Source: Parcubacteria bacterium C7867-004
GTDB lineage: Bacteria; Patescibacteria; Paceibacteria; UBA9973; UBA2103
NCBI GenBank assembly: GCA_001189075.1
Contig: LFCN01000006.1
Coordinates: forward strand, 372,001-436,000
Reading direction: 5' to 3'
Length of the DNA: 64,000 nucleotides
The position numbers and the translations under genes were made by a program. Positions 6,557-15,435 of this stretch are shown in pieces. How positions within the stretch are numbered: position 1 is the stretch's first letter; every line of letters starts with the position of its first letter. The notes under the pieces were generated by a model. The model was not told the origin of the DNA and did not search any database. It was given only the letters and a program-made list of their open reading frames with translations.

Positions 6557-7567
6557 ATGAACATGTTTGGGAACGAGATAAAGCCGGAAACATTCTCCGA
6601 GCCGACGAAGTACGACTCAGTGTACTGGGTCGAGGTAGACCGCATCCAGCCGAATCCGTATCAGCCACGTCGCGAGTTCGACGAGGAACGACTCAAGGCG
6701 CTCGCTGAGTCTATTCGTCAGTACGGCGTGCTCCAGCCGATGGTAGTGACGCGCAAGGAAGTCGAGAAGCTGGGTGGCGGTCTCCAGGCAGTGTATGAGC
6801 TCATTGCGGGAGAACGCCGTCTGCGCGCCTCGAAGCTCATTGGTCTTAAGGAAGTGCCGGTGGTGATCCGGGCGGGTGAGCAGTCGGACAAGATGAAGCT
6901 CGAGCTCGCCATAATCGAAAACCTTCAGCGTGAGGATCTTAACTCGATCGATCGAGCGAAGGCGCTCGCGCAGCTGGCGGAGGATTTCGCTATCTCGCAC
7001 GCCGAAATCGGCGCGAAAATTGGGCGCTCACGCGAGTACGTCTCGAACTCGATCCGTCTCCTTCAACTTCCGGAAGAGATTCAGAATGCGGTGGTTAACA
7101 AGGAGCTTTCAGAAGGACATGCTCGTGCGCTCCTGATGCTTAATCACAAGACCGAGGAACGCGATACACTTTTCAAGGAGATCGTGCTCAAGAAGACCTC
7201 GGTACGCATGGTTGAGCAGATGGCGCGACGGCTCGCGCAGGACAAGATCCGCAAGCATGACAAGACTCCGGAGATCATGGCGCTTGAGAAGTCCCTCACG
7301 GAGACGCTCGGTACTCGTGTGCTCATCGAGAACCGTCCGCAGGGCGGCCGTCTCCTCATAGAATTCTTCTCGCCGGAAGACCTTTCGCATATCGCTGCCA
7401 TTCTTGCGCTCCGTGATGAGAGCGATACCCCTGAAGCGCCGATGGATAATCTCGATGAAGCATCCTCAATGCCGATCCATTCGAACACGACACAGCTCGA
7501 AGGAGCTCCTGCTCCTGCACAGGTTCCCGACGAAGATCTTTACTCCATCAAGAATTTCGCGGTTTGA
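6557..7567 (+). CDS. parB: ParB/Spo0J-family chromosome partition protein
   Basis: 336 residues. ParB binds parS sites and slides as a CTP-dependent clamp. The N-terminal CTPase domain shows IQPNPYQPRREFDE, QYGVLQPMVV and GERRLRAS; ENLQREDLN follows; the helix-turn-helix is ISHAEIGAKIGRSREYVSNS. The C-terminal dimerisation part is present, followed by an acidic, low-complexity tail. No parA lies next to it in this window, although parA-parB pairs are the norm. No gidB neighbour either. Its stop codon TGA overlaps a TTGACC that may be the -35 of the next gene. Confidence 0.93.
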   Translation: MNMFGNEIKPETFSEPTKYDSVYWVEVDRIQPNPYQPRREFDEERLKALAESIRQYGVLQPMVVTRKEVEKLGGGLQAVYELIAGERRLRASKLIGLKEVPVVIRAGEQSDKMKLELAIIENLQREDLNSIDRAKALAQLAEDFAISHAEIGAKIGRSREYVSNSIRLLQLPEEIQNAVVNKELSEGHARALLMLNHKTEERDTLFKEIVLKKTSVRMVEQMARRLAQDKIRKHDKTPEIMALEKSLTETLGTRVLIENRPQGGRLLIEFFSPEDLSHIAAILALRDESDTPEAPMDNLDEASSMPIHSNTTQLEGAPAPAQVPDEDLYSIKNFAV

Positions 7568-7595
7568 CCTTTTGAACCGGTCGTATTTATATACT
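7564..7595 (+). promoter_or_regulatory. Candidate promoter of the 114-residue gene
   Basis: TTGACC at 7564-7569 (overlapping the parB stop) with TATATA 7588-7593 (18-base spacer) or TATACT 7590-7595. It leaves a leader of about 35 bases containing a strong Shine-Dalgarno GGAGGT. Confidence 0.5.
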
Positions 7596-7635
7596 CGTGG
7601 ATGGGCGGTTGCGCTCTCCGACTGGAGGTAGATTG

Positions 7636-7980
7636 ATGCATGGTCTGGTAGACCTCGACTTCTGCCTCTCAGAAGAGGCGAACCGACTGCAGCGCGTGCT
7701 CACCGGTTGTGCTCATGAGCGCGACAAAGATACTCGACCGGCTCCCCGGAATCTAAAGCCTGAGCGGGAAATGATCACGCGGTTCCGTGCTCTAATCACC
7801 CAAGGTTTGCTTGTCCAGCAAGCAAATTGCGATCATGTCCTAACCACGCTCCGGATGCTCACTACGCTCAGCTTTGAGCCTAACGGAGAGGGAAGGGTCA
7901 TCGAGCAGCTGACCTCGCTCTTCATCTTTGCTCAACTGTCCGCGAAAGCCCCACAGCTCGAAAAACCCCCTGATGCCTGA
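7636..7980 (+). CDS. Small soluble protein of unknown function
   Basis: 114 residues from ATG 7636, chosen because GGAGGT (7624-7629) lies 6 bases upstream; the frame stays open to 7597. The protein is helical in character, with two Cys, no signal peptide and no TM segment (MHGLVDLDFCLSEEANRLQ at the start, EKPPDA at the end). No family recognised. It is one of the isolated genes with its own promoter, Shine-Dalgarno sequence and terminator, set between parB and the convergent stringent-response gene. Confidence 0.7.
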   Translation: MHGLVDLDFCLSEEANRLQRVLTGCAHERDKDTRPAPRNLKPEREMITRFRALITQGLLVQQANCDHVLTTLRMLTTLSFEPNGEGRVIEQLTSLFIFAQLSAKAPQLEKPPDA

Positions 7981-8008
7981 CGCGCAAGCGCCAGGTATTT
8001 ATTTTGCC
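7976..8008 (+). terminator. Terminator of the 114-residue gene
   Basis: CCTGACGC, GCAA tetraloop, GCGCCAGG (one A-C mismatch), then TATTTATTTT. The stem includes the stop codon; the T tract overlaps the stop of the convergent relA/spoT gene. Confidence 0.75.
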
Positions 8009-9609
8009 TTCCTGCCTCCTCTCTTCAGCTTCTTCGCTGTCTTCGCGGACTCTGCCGCTGACGGACGTGCACGGTCGCTCACTTCAAGCCGTGCGCGGAT
8101 ATGGCGACGTGCCATCGACGTGCGCGCATACTCGAGCCACTTGGCGGTTGGGTGTGCGGACTTGCTCTTGATTATGTCGATGATATCTCCGTTACGAAGC
8201 TTCGTATCGAACGTAACAAGCTTGCCGTTCACTTTCGCTCCCTGCATGTGGTCTCCCAGATCGCTATGTATGGCGTACGCGAAATCTATCGGCGTCGATT
8301 CGGTCGGAAGGTCGATGACATCTCCCTTCGGGGTGAATATGAATATGCGATGCGAGAAGAAGTCTGATTTGAGTCCCTCGACGAAATCCTCGGACGCTAC
8401 TTCCGAGTGCGCCTCCTTGAGGTCCGTGAGCCACTGCGGCACATCCGGCATGTTGGTGGCACCTCGTGCAGTTGTTTCCATGCTCTTTGCTCCCGGGCGC
8501 ATGTTGAGGAGTCCGGGAACAAGGTCGCGCACCCAGGGAAAGGAGAGCCGCTGGAAGGCATTCTTGCTGCTGTCTTTAACGAGCGCTTTGTAAGACATGT
8601 GGGACGCGATACCGAACTGCGCACGCTGATGCATTTCTTTGGTGCGTACCTGCATCTCGACGATGCCAGCTTCGCCGGTAACAACGGTGGTGTGGAGCGA
8701 CTGGTACCCGTTCGGTTTCGGGAAGGAGATGTAATCCTTGAACTCGCCCGGCAGCGGCTTCCAGAGGGCGTGTATGACGCCCAGGGCGGTATAGCAGTCG
8801 TCGATGGTAGGGACAACTACGCGCAGCGCCGCGATGTCGTGGATGAGCGTGATGTCATCATTCTTGCGTGCAAGCTTCTGATGCAGGCTCCAGAGGCCTT
8901 TCATGCGGATCGAGGTAGCGAAGTCCTTAACGCCCTTTCGGGCGAGCGCATGCTGCAAATCTTTCTGTACGCGGGCGAGTCCTGCTTCGGTCTCTTTGGA
9001 CTTGAGCTTTCGTACTTCAACCGCGTGAGCGTAGGCATCGGGATCGATCGCCGGGAACGCGAGGTCCTCAAGCTCCTTCTTCATGGATCCCATACCGAGC
9101 CGGTCCGCGATTGGCGCATAGATCTCGAGGGTCTCGAGCGCGATGCGCTTGCGCTTCAATTCTGGGACATGCTCGAGTGTAGTCATGTTGTGATACCGGT
9201 CGGCGAGCTTGATGATCAGTACGCGAACATCCGCGGAAGTAGCAACTAAGAGGCGACGAAGCGATTCCGCATGGCGCTCACCGCCTTGGTACTTGTGCTT
9301 TCCGAGCTTGGTAACGCCTTCGACGAGAAAGAGCACCTCCGCACCGAGTTCGGCTTCGACTTCCTCGGGTGTTGCCTTGGCGTCCTCTATGGCGTCATGG
9401 AGAAGCGCTGCCGCTACCGTGCGCGCGTCCATGCCGAGTTCTGCGAGGTGCTTGGCTACGGCAGCAGGATGGATGAAATACGGTTCGCCGGAGTAGCGGA
9501 GGTGACCGGCATGCGCTTTCGCGCCGAAATCATAGGCTTTGAGGATAAGTGCCTCGTCGCCCGGTTCGAGCGAACTCATCGACGCGATGATCTCCTTAGC
9601 CGTCGTCAT
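7999..9609 (-). CDS. Short RelA/SpoT-type (p)ppGpp synthetase/hydrolase
   Basis: 536 residues starting MTTAKEIIAS (ATG ending at 9609; 9636 is an alternative). It makes and degrades the stringent-response alarmone. Order: HD hydrolase domain (YFIHPAAVA; LLHDAIED), synthetase domain (SIRMKGLWSLHQKLARKN, then FKDYISFPKPNGYQSLHT), TGS domain (RIFIFTPKGDVIDLP...NGDIIDIIKS). After TGS only a short basic tail remains: the helical, zinc-finger and ACT regulatory domains of full-length Rel (about 730 residues) are missing. The motif that separates bifunctional (RxKD) from synthetase-only RelA (ExDD) enzymes reads EFKD here, a mixture. The intact HDxxED suggests hydrolase activity. Confidence 0.93.
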   Translation of the reverse strand: MTTAKEIIASMSSLEPGDEALILKAYDFGAKAHAGHLRYSGEPYFIHPAAVAKHLAELGMDARTVAAALLHDAIEDAKATPEEVEAELGAEVLFLVEGVTKLGKHKYQGGERHAESLRRLLVATSADVRVLIIKLADRYHNMTTLEHVPELKRKRIALETLEIYAPIADRLGMGSMKKELEDLAFPAIDPDAYAHAVEVRKLKSKETEAGLARVQKDLQHALARKGVKDFATSIRMKGLWSLHQKLARKNDDITLIHDIAALRVVVPTIDDCYTALGVIHALWKPLPGEFKDYISFPKPNGYQSLHTTVVTGEAGIVEMQVRTKEMHQRAQFGIASHMSYKALVKDSSKNAFQRLSFPWVRDLVPGLLNMRPGAKSMETTARGATNMPDVPQWLTDLKEAHSEVASEDFVEGLKSDFFSHRIFIFTPKGDVIDLPTESTPIDFAYAIHSDLGDHMQGAKVNGKLVTFDTKLRNGDIIDIIKSKSAHPTAKWLEYARTSMARRHIRARLEVSDRARPSAAESAKTAKKLKRGGRKAK

Positions 9610-9663
9610 GCATGAAGCATACTGCGAACCCGCCAACCTGCAACTTCATGTTCTTAGAAGTGG

Positions 9664-9669
9664 TATAAG
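9664..9669 (+). promoter_or_regulatory. -10 box TATAAG with extended TGG
   Basis: TGGTATAAG upstream of the 53-residue gene; predicted leader of about 13 bases includes GGGAG (9678-9682) as ribosome binding site. Confidence 0.45.
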
Positions 9670-9689
9670 AATATGAAGGGAGTATGTAG

Positions 9690-9851
9690 ATGTCCTTTGT
9701 AAAAGTTGCGTGGTGTAACCGCTGCGGCCTCGTTCACCCTCATGATGACGAAAAGCCGTGTGCGGAGCAGCTCGAGTACATCATCGAACAATCAAAACCA
9801 GAAACCCGCGAGGGTCATCTGGTCGTCCATCACCTGGATCTTGCCGATTGA
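9690..9851 (+). CDS. 53-residue zinc-ribbon-like small protein
   Basis: ATG 9690, preceded by GGGAG at 9678-9682. It begins MSFVKVAWCNRCGLVHPHDD and continues to a further Cys: CxxC plus His and Cys, a possible zinc-binding knuckle, then an acidic/His tail (HLVVHHLDLAD). No family recognised. A clean terminator follows 15 bases after the stop, and the gene sits alone between the divergent relA/spoT start and the convergent topA stop. Promoter, ribosome binding site and terminator together are the reason to believe it is real. Confidence 0.65.
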   Translation: MSFVKVAWCNRCGLVHPHDDEKPCAEQLEYIIEQSKPETREGHLVVHHLDLAD

Positions 9852-9866
9852 TCCGGACCGCATTTC

Positions 9867-9895
9867 ATCCCACGCACGCGTGGGATTTTCTATTT
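9867..9895 (+). terminator. Rho-independent terminator
   Basis: ATCCCACG / CGTGGGAT stem (9867-9874, 9879-9886) followed by TTTTCTATTT. It ends the 53-residue gene and overlaps the topA stop codon. Confidence 0.85.
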
Positions 9896-12268
9896 CAGGT
9901 ACTCTGCTGCCTCCAGAGGGGTGAGTGCATCAGCATCCTGGCTCTCAGGAAGGTAGATGCGGCGCAGTCCTTTCTTAAGGAAAAGGCCCGCCTTCGACTT
10001 GTAAAGTACGAGTGACTTTCCCGTCTTCGGGTGCTTGCCGATCTCGCGGACGATGTCGACGCCCTTGGGTGGACGCTTGGGCTCCGCGAGGATCTCTACC
10101 GCCCGGTCGAGCGTGACAGTATACGGGTCGTCAGGAGTCTTGAGCGACCTGAACTCGCCGTCATGCCCGACATACGGACCGAAGCGTCCGACGTTCGCCA
10201 TGATGGGCTTGCTGGTACCGGGATGATTCCCGAGTTCGCGAGGAAGCGAGAGGTAATGCAGCGCATCAGCGAGCGTGACGCTCGACAGATCGGTGCCCGG
10301 CGGGATGCTGGCGCGCTTGAGCGCCTTCTTCGGTCGCCCGCGCGCTTTCTTTGGCTTACCGGTCTTTGTGAGCTCGATTGGTGCTTCTACTTCAGGAAGC
10401 TCCATCTCGACATAGGGTCCGTAGCGTCCGGTCTTAACGAAGATCGCGCTTCCGGTTACGGGGTCGTTTCCGATAGGCTCGTCGCTCTTAAGCTCGGTGC
10501 CGTCTTCCTGACGAGCTCCCACGCAGTCGGGGTACTTCGTACAGCTCATGAATATGCCGCCACGACCGAGCTTGAACTCCATTGTTGCGCTACAGATAGG
10601 GCAGGAGAATTCTTCAGGTACCGGACCGAGTGAGGTGGCTTTCGGAAGCTTATCTTTTGAGGCTACTTCCTTTGAGAACGGTCCATAGAACTCAGATAGG
10701 GTATCCTCATACCCGCGTTCGCCGCGCGCTATCTCGTCGAGCTCGTCCTCCATCTCCGCCGTGAACTCGTCCGATATGTATTTCGCAAAGTGTTCCTCAA
10801 GCCAGCCGGACACAACCATGCCGGTTGCCGTCGGCGTGAGTGTGCGTCCCGTCTTCTCGACATAGCCGCGATCCTGAATGGTCTTCATGATGGACGCATA
10901 CGTCGACGGGCGTCCGATACCGCGCTTCTCGAGTTCTTTAACGAGTCCTGCCTCGGTGTACCGATTGTGTGGCTCGGTCTGCTTTTCGAGCGAACCGAGC
11001 GAGATGAGCGTGAGCGCTTCTCCTTCGAGAAGTTTTGGAAGCTCGACATCCTCGCCTCGCGCTCGCGTATCGCAGGCAAGCCATCCCGGGAAGATCACGC
11101 GAGAGCCATTCGCTGAGAACTGCGGGATTATCGCATCAGCTTGCGCCTTCACGCTCGTCTTCGAGAGCTTCGCGGAAGCCATCTGGGACGCCAGCGTGCG
11201 TATGCGGATGAGCTCATAGAGCCTCGTCTCGTCCGGGGTCGATCCTGCATTCGTTTTTGTGGGATCGGTAGGACGCACGGCCTCATGCGCTTCCTGCGCA
11301 TTCTTACTCTTGGTCTTGTACACGCGCGCCTGCGCGTATTCTGCACCGAACTCTTTCGTAACCACTTCGAGCATTTTCTTTGCCGCTTCTTCGCCGAGAT
11401 TCACGGAGTCGGTACGCATGTAGGTGATGTGTCCTGCTTCATAGAGCTTCTGGGCGGCACGCATGGTGCGTGATGGAGAGAACCCGAGACGGCTCGAGCC
11501 CGCCTGCTGCAGGGTGGAGGTGGTGAACGGCGGGCGCGGCTGGCGCTCCTCGTCGCGCTCGCGGACTTCAGCGACGTGCCATGCGCTAGCGCGTCCGAGC
11601 GTAACGATGCGCTCCGCCTCTTCCGCGGTTGCGGGCTCTTCGACGCAGGTAGCAGGGAATTCGGTTCCGCCTTTCGCTTTGAAGAGCGCGTCGAGGGTGA
11701 AGTACGTGACGGGTATAAACGCTTTGATCTCGCGTTCGCGCTCGGCGAGTATGCGGAGCGCCGGCGACTGTACGCGCCCTGCAGAAAGTCCGTAACGGAC
11801 TTTCTTCCAAATGAGACCCGAGAGGTCGTAGCCCACGAGACGGTCGAGCACACGGCGGGCTTCCTGGGCGCGCCTCAGGTGCTCGTCGATAGCACGCGGA
11901 TGCGCGATAGCTTCCTCGACCGCTGCCTTGGTTATCTCGTGGAAGACCACGCGCTGCGGCTTCTTGAGACCTACCGCTTCTTTAACGTGCCAAGCGATAG
12001 CCTCGCCTTCGCGGTCGGGGTCCGTCGCGAGGAAGATCTCGTCGGCCTTGGCGGCTGCGCGTTGGATTTTCTCGATAACCTCCCGCTTATCAGCGGATAC
12101 GACATAGCGCGGTTTGAAACCGTTCTCGATGTCGACTGCGTCCTTATTCGACTTCGGAAGATCACGCACGTGGCCCACGGACGCAAGCACCTCGTAGTCT
12201 TTTCCGAGGTACTGCTGGATGGTGCGCGCTTTCGCGGGCGACTCGACGATTAGGAGACGTTTAGCCAT
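9890..12268 (-). CDS. topA: DNA topoisomerase I
   Basis: 792 residues. Type IA enzyme that relaxes negative supercoils. The Toprim domain opens with KRLLIVESPAKARTI and has the DPDREGEAI metal motif; the active-site Tyr is in GHITYMRTDSVNL. A C-terminal zinc finger CPICSATMEF...CTKYPDC is present, followed by one further topoisomerase C-terminal repeat region with a glycine-rich KPIMANVGRFGPYV module and a KTGKSLVLYKSKAGLF repeat. Start MAKRLLIVE is the family norm. It is followed on the same strand by nothing, and preceded by dprA, the common topA-dprA linkage in many bacteria. Confidence 0.97.
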   Translation of the reverse strand: MAKRLLIVESPAKARTIQQYLGKDYEVLASVGHVRDLPKSNKDAVDIENGFKPRYVVSADKREVIEKIQRAAAKADEIFLATDPDREGEAIAWHVKEAVGLKKPQRVVFHEITKAAVEEAIAHPRAIDEHLRRAQEARRVLDRLVGYDLSGLIWKKVRYGLSAGRVQSPALRILAEREREIKAFIPVTYFTLDALFKAKGGTEFPATCVEEPATAEEAERIVTLGRASAWHVAEVRERDEERQPRPPFTTSTLQQAGSSRLGFSPSRTMRAAQKLYEAGHITYMRTDSVNLGEEAAKKMLEVVTKEFGAEYAQARVYKTKSKNAQEAHEAVRPTDPTKTNAGSTPDETRLYELIRIRTLASQMASAKLSKTSVKAQADAIIPQFSANGSRVIFPGWLACDTRARGEDVELPKLLEGEALTLISLGSLEKQTEPHNRYTEAGLVKELEKRGIGRPSTYASIMKTIQDRGYVEKTGRTLTPTATGMVVSGWLEEHFAKYISDEFTAEMEDELDEIARGERGYEDTLSEFYGPFSKEVASKDKLPKATSLGPVPEEFSCPICSATMEFKLGRGGIFMSCTKYPDCVGARQEDGTELKSDEPIGNDPVTGSAIFVKTGRYGPYVEMELPEVEAPIELTKTGKPKKARGRPKKALKRASIPPGTDLSSVTLADALHYLSLPRELGNHPGTSKPIMANVGRFGPYVGHDGEFRSLKTPDDPYTVTLDRAVEILAEPKRPPKGVDIVREIGKHPKTGKSLVLYKSKAGLFLKKGLRRIYLPESQDADALTPLEAAEYLK

Positions 12269-12304
12269 GTGTTACTAAGACATACCGCGCATACCTATAT
12301 ATGG

Positions 12305-13018
12305 TCAAGGAACAGCACGCATACTTGCCGCAACCGTCGTGTCTGTTTTTAGCTCAGGAATACCTAGCACTTCGAGTATATGACTCGGCTCAGATACGAG
12401 AATGGCGCCGAGCCGGATGAATAGGTGTCCTCCGAAACCGTGCGGGTCTCCGATGCGGTGAGGAATACACAGGAGATCGCGGTTGTAGTCAGCGGCAAGG
12501 CGCGCGGTTATGAGCGTTCCTGACTTCGGTCCCGCTTCGATAATCAGTACTGCATCAGCGAGACCTGCCATAATGCGGTTGCGTGACGGAAAGTCCGTGG
12601 GTCGCGACATATGACCTGGCTCATGTTCGGAAAGAAGCAGACCGCCCTTGTGCACGATCTCCTTTGCGAGACCCAGGTTCGTCCGCGGCCCGATAGTGCT
12701 ATCGTTAAGTCCTGAACCCGGCACAGCGATTGTGTGCATTCCGTATGCGAGCGCGGCTCGGTGAGCGACCGCGTCCGCGCCGAGCGCGAGACCGGAAACG
12801 ATTGATATCGGATATCCTGCCAGTCCCGCTATCATCTCCTCGCACGCGTACTGTCCGTAGCTTGAGAGCGCTCTTGATCCCACTACCGCAAGCATCTTAG
12901 TTCCGTCTGGAGGAAAGGCACCCTTCATCCACAACCTCTCAGGCGGGTTCGGTATCTCAAGTAGCTGCCCAATTCCTCGCTCCGCATACTCCTCTTTTTC
13001 AATGGTCTCTATTTCCAT
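12305..13018 (-). CDS. dprA: DNA-processing protein DprA, core only
   Basis: 237 residues. DprA loads RecA on incoming single-stranded DNA during natural transformation. The extended Rossmann fold is complete: VVGSRALSSYGQYA, SGLALGADAVAHRAAL, the AVPGSGL loop, then SEHEPG and FPSRNRIMAGLADAVLIIEA, and SGTLITARLAADYNRD. The N-terminal SAM-like and the C-terminal winged-helix domains are absent. It lies directly upstream of topA on the same strand (36-base gap). On the minus strand TGCATACT lies just before the ATG, which suggests a leaderless mRNA. Confidence 0.95.
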   Translation of the reverse strand: MEIETIEKEEYAERGIGQLLEIPNPPERLWMKGAFPPDGTKMLAVVGSRALSSYGQYACEEMIAGLAGYPISIVSGLALGADAVAHRAALAYGMHTIAVPGSGLNDSTIGPRTNLGLAKEIVHKGGLLLSEHEPGHMSRPTDFPSRNRIMAGLADAVLIIEAGPKSGTLITARLAADYNRDLLCIPHRIGDPHGFGGHLFIRLGAILVSEPSHILEVLGIPELKTDTTVAASMRAVP

Positions 13019-13102
13019 TCCCTAAGTATGCAAAACGGAGATAGTGAAAAGATAAAATATCTTCCCGCTACCGCAGCGCTTTTCCGCTAGGCTGCCGTAC
13101 CG

Positions 13103-13108
13103 TACAAT
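13103..13108 (+). promoter_or_regulatory. -10 box TACAAT, leaderless type
   Basis: Ends 9 bases before ATG 13118 (serS), in the 99-base divergent gap with dprA. Confidence 0.55.
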
Positions 13109-13117
13109 GTAGACCAC

Positions 13118-14401
13118 ATGCTCGACATCCATTTTATCCGCGAAAACGCTGACCTCGTTAAGGCAGGTGCTGCTAAAAAGCACATAGAAATCGATATCGA
13201 TCGCCTCCTTGCGGTCGATGACGAGCGCAAGGTCCTGCGTCAGCAGCTTGATGAGAAGCGCGCCGAGCAGAATCGCGCGAGTCAGACTATTGCGCTTGCG
13301 AAGGGAGAAGAGAAAGAGAAGCTGCTCGAAGCGATGCGTTTTGTAAAGGAAAGCATGCAGGAGCTTGAAGAGAAGTACAAAGCGGCTCTCGAAGAGTGGC
13401 AGAAGCTCATGCTGCTTGTGCCTAACCTCCCGGATATGACCGTACCGGACGGAGACTCGGATAACGATAATGTCGAGGTGCGCGTATGGGGAGACCGCAA
13501 GGAATTCTCCTTTACCCCAAAGGATCACGTCGAGTTAATGACAAATAATGGCATGGCTGACTTCGAGCGCGGAGCGAAGGTTGCCGGATTTCGTGGGTAC
13601 TTCCTTAAGGGGGACGGCGCGATCTTGCAGTTCGGCATAATGCAATTCCTGCAGAACCATTTCGTACAGAAGAATGCGAAGGGAGATACATGGATCCCCA
13701 TGGTGGTCCCGTCTCTGGTGCGGCGCGAAGGATTCATGGGTACTGGGTATCTTCCACAGAGCGAGGACGATCTATACAAGACGCAAGATAGCGAGTACCT
13801 CGCGGGCACCGGCGAAGTAGCCACGATGGCGTTCCATCTGGACGAGACCCTCGAGAAGGGCTCTCTACCGATCAAGTACTTCTCCTTCTCTCCCTGTTTC
13901 AGGCGCGAAATTGGGGCGCACGGCAAGGACACCAAAGGGTTGGTCCGCGTGCACGAATTCTATAAGTTCGAGCAGGTGGTGCTGTCCGAGGCATCGCACG
14001 AAGAATCGGTCCGCCTCCACGAAGAATTGACGGTGAACGCCGAGGAGATCCTAAAGGTCCTCGATATTCCGTATCACGTCGTCGTGAACTGTGGTGGCGA
14101 CCTCGGCCTGGGTCAGGTGAAGAAGTACGACATCGAAGCCTGGATGCCGGGCGAGAATAAATATCGTGAGACGCACTCCTCCTCCTATTTCCATGATTTC
14201 CAGACACGCCGTCTAAACATCCGCTACCGTGATGAGGATGGCACGTTGAAGTTCGCACACTCGCTCAACAACACCGCTCTCGCGATGCCGCGTTTCCTTG
14301 CTGTGCTTGTCGAGAACTATCAGCAGGAGGACGGCACCATACGCGTCCCGGACGCACTCATCCCGTATGTCGGAAAGGAAATCCTGGGACATACAGCCTA
14401 G
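13118..14401 (+). CDS. serS: Serine-tRNA ligase
   Basis: 427 residues, the normal length. Class II synthetase that charges tRNA-Ser with serine. The N-terminal two-helix coiled coil that grips the tRNA long arm covers about residues 28-105. Motif 2 is seen in FSPCFRREIGAHGKDTKGLVRVHEF and motif 3 in NTALAMPRFLAVLVENYQ. The start MLDIHFIRENADLVKAG is the family consensus. The following FtsQ-like gene overlaps or closely follows its end. Confidence 0.97.
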   Translation: MLDIHFIRENADLVKAGAAKKHIEIDIDRLLAVDDERKVLRQQLDEKRAEQNRASQTIALAKGEEKEKLLEAMRFVKESMQELEEKYKAALEEWQKLMLLVPNLPDMTVPDGDSDNDNVEVRVWGDRKEFSFTPKDHVELMTNNGMADFERGAKVAGFRGYFLKGDGAILQFGIMQFLQNHFVQKNAKGDTWIPMVVPSLVRREGFMGTGYLPQSEDDLYKTQDSEYLAGTGEVATMAFHLDETLEKGSLPIKYFSFSPCFRREIGAHGKDTKGLVRVHEFYKFEQVVLSEASHEESVRLHEELTVNAEEILKVLDIPYHVVVNCGGDLGLGQVKKYDIEAWMPGENKYRETHSSSYFHDFQTRRLNIRYRDEDGTLKFAHSLNNTALAMPRFLAVLVENYQQEDGTIRVPDALIPYVGKEILGHTA

Positions 14402-15395
14402 AGCCAAGGCGAAGTCCTCGCCAACTCCAGCAAAGTCGAGAAGCGCGAGCGCTCCGCGGTCGATGAATGAGGTGAAGCCGCGTGCACGTGCTGTTGCACA
14501 TGTACCCAAAGCCCGAGAGCAGGTCTCTGTCGCGCGGGTGAGCGCGTCGAGCAAGAAGAACGTTACGATCTCCCGCGGAACGAAAGCCAAGCCGGAGAAG
14601 CGAGCGCCGCTCAAGAAAGTCCGCAAGGAGCGGAAGAAAGCGATGCTCATATTTTTTGGCATACTCTCGGCGATTCTTATCCTGATCGGATTCTACGTCG
14701 TCTGGCTTCCCACACTCAGGATCAACGAGGTCGAGGCGAGCGGACTCCATGCGGAAGAGGTGCGGGGCGTTGCGTTGCGTGCTACCTACGGAACCCATCT
14801 CTTCATCATCCCGAGGAACTCGATATTTTTCATACCGGAGAGCGATATCCGCAAGGCGGTACTTGGCGCGTTCCCTGACATAGAAGCGATCTCGCTCTCG
14901 GCGAGCAACCTGAATACGCTCACGCTCACAAGTACGCCGCGTGCGCTGGTGTTCGAGTGGTGCGGGACGTCGATCGAAGCGGCTTCGATCTGCTACTCCG
15001 CGAATGCGGAAGGCCTAGTCTTCGCGGAAGTCCCGCAAGGAGCTGCTACGACGTCGGTCCTTAAAGTGTATGGACCGCTTGATCGAGAGATAGGAGACTC
15101 GCCACTGCGTGCTCGCGTTTCGGTAGCGAATCGTCTTCCTGAAGTATTGCGCATGATACGCGCGGTTGAGACCCTCGGATCGGATGTAACGGCGCTCGCT
15201 ATTCGCGAAGACGAAGCCGATCTCTATCTTCTTTCCGGAACACGCGTGACGTATGTGATAGGGCGAGAAGAGCAGGCGGCAGGTCTTGCGGCGAGCGTAT
15301 TCCCGCAGCTGAACTTGAATGACGGGTCAGTACTGTATGTCGATCTCCGATTCGACGGGAAGGTTTATTATCGAAAATCTCAGTCGCCGGAGTAA
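14367..15395 (+). CDS. FtsQ/DivIB-like cell division protein
   Basis: 342 residues if read from ATG 14367 inside the serS end; ATG 14463 is an alternative. The cytoplasmic N terminus is very rich in Lys, Arg, Ser and Pro, followed by one TM helix (AMLIFFGILSAILILIGFYV) and a POTRA-like segment starting RINEVEASGLHAEEV. This single-TM plus POTRA layout with a beta-rich C-terminal domain is that of FtsQ/DivIB, the periplasmic-face scaffold of the divisome. Sequence similarity is weak, so the family call rests on topology and the POTRA start. No other division gene is next to it. Confidence 0.65.
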   Translation: MSERKSWDIQPRAKAKSSPTPAKSRSASAPRSMNEVKPRARAVAHVPKAREQVSVARVSASSKKNVTISRGTKAKPEKRAPLKKVRKERKKAMLIFFGILSAILILIGFYVVWLPTLRINEVEASGLHAEEVRGVALRATYGTHLFIIPRNSIFFIPESDIRKAVLGAFPDIEAISLSASNLNTLTLTSTPRALVFEWCGTSIEAASICYSANAEGLVFAEVPQGAATTSVLKVYGPLDREIGDSPLRARVSVANRLPEVLRMIRAVETLGSDVTALAIREDEADLYLLSGTRVTYVIGREEQAAGLAASVFPQLNLNDGSVLYVDLRFDGKVYYRKSQSPE

Positions 15396-15398
15396 ATA

Positions 15399-15435
15399 AA
15401 ACAGCGCTTCAGGCAGAGACCTTAAAGCGCTGTAA
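15399..15435 (-). terminator. Terminator of the Nudix gene
   Basis: ACAGCGCTT (15401-15409) pairs with AAGCGCTGT (15425-15433); on the minus strand the stem is followed by TTTTATTT. The Nudix stop codon lies at the foot of the stem. Confidence 0.65.
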
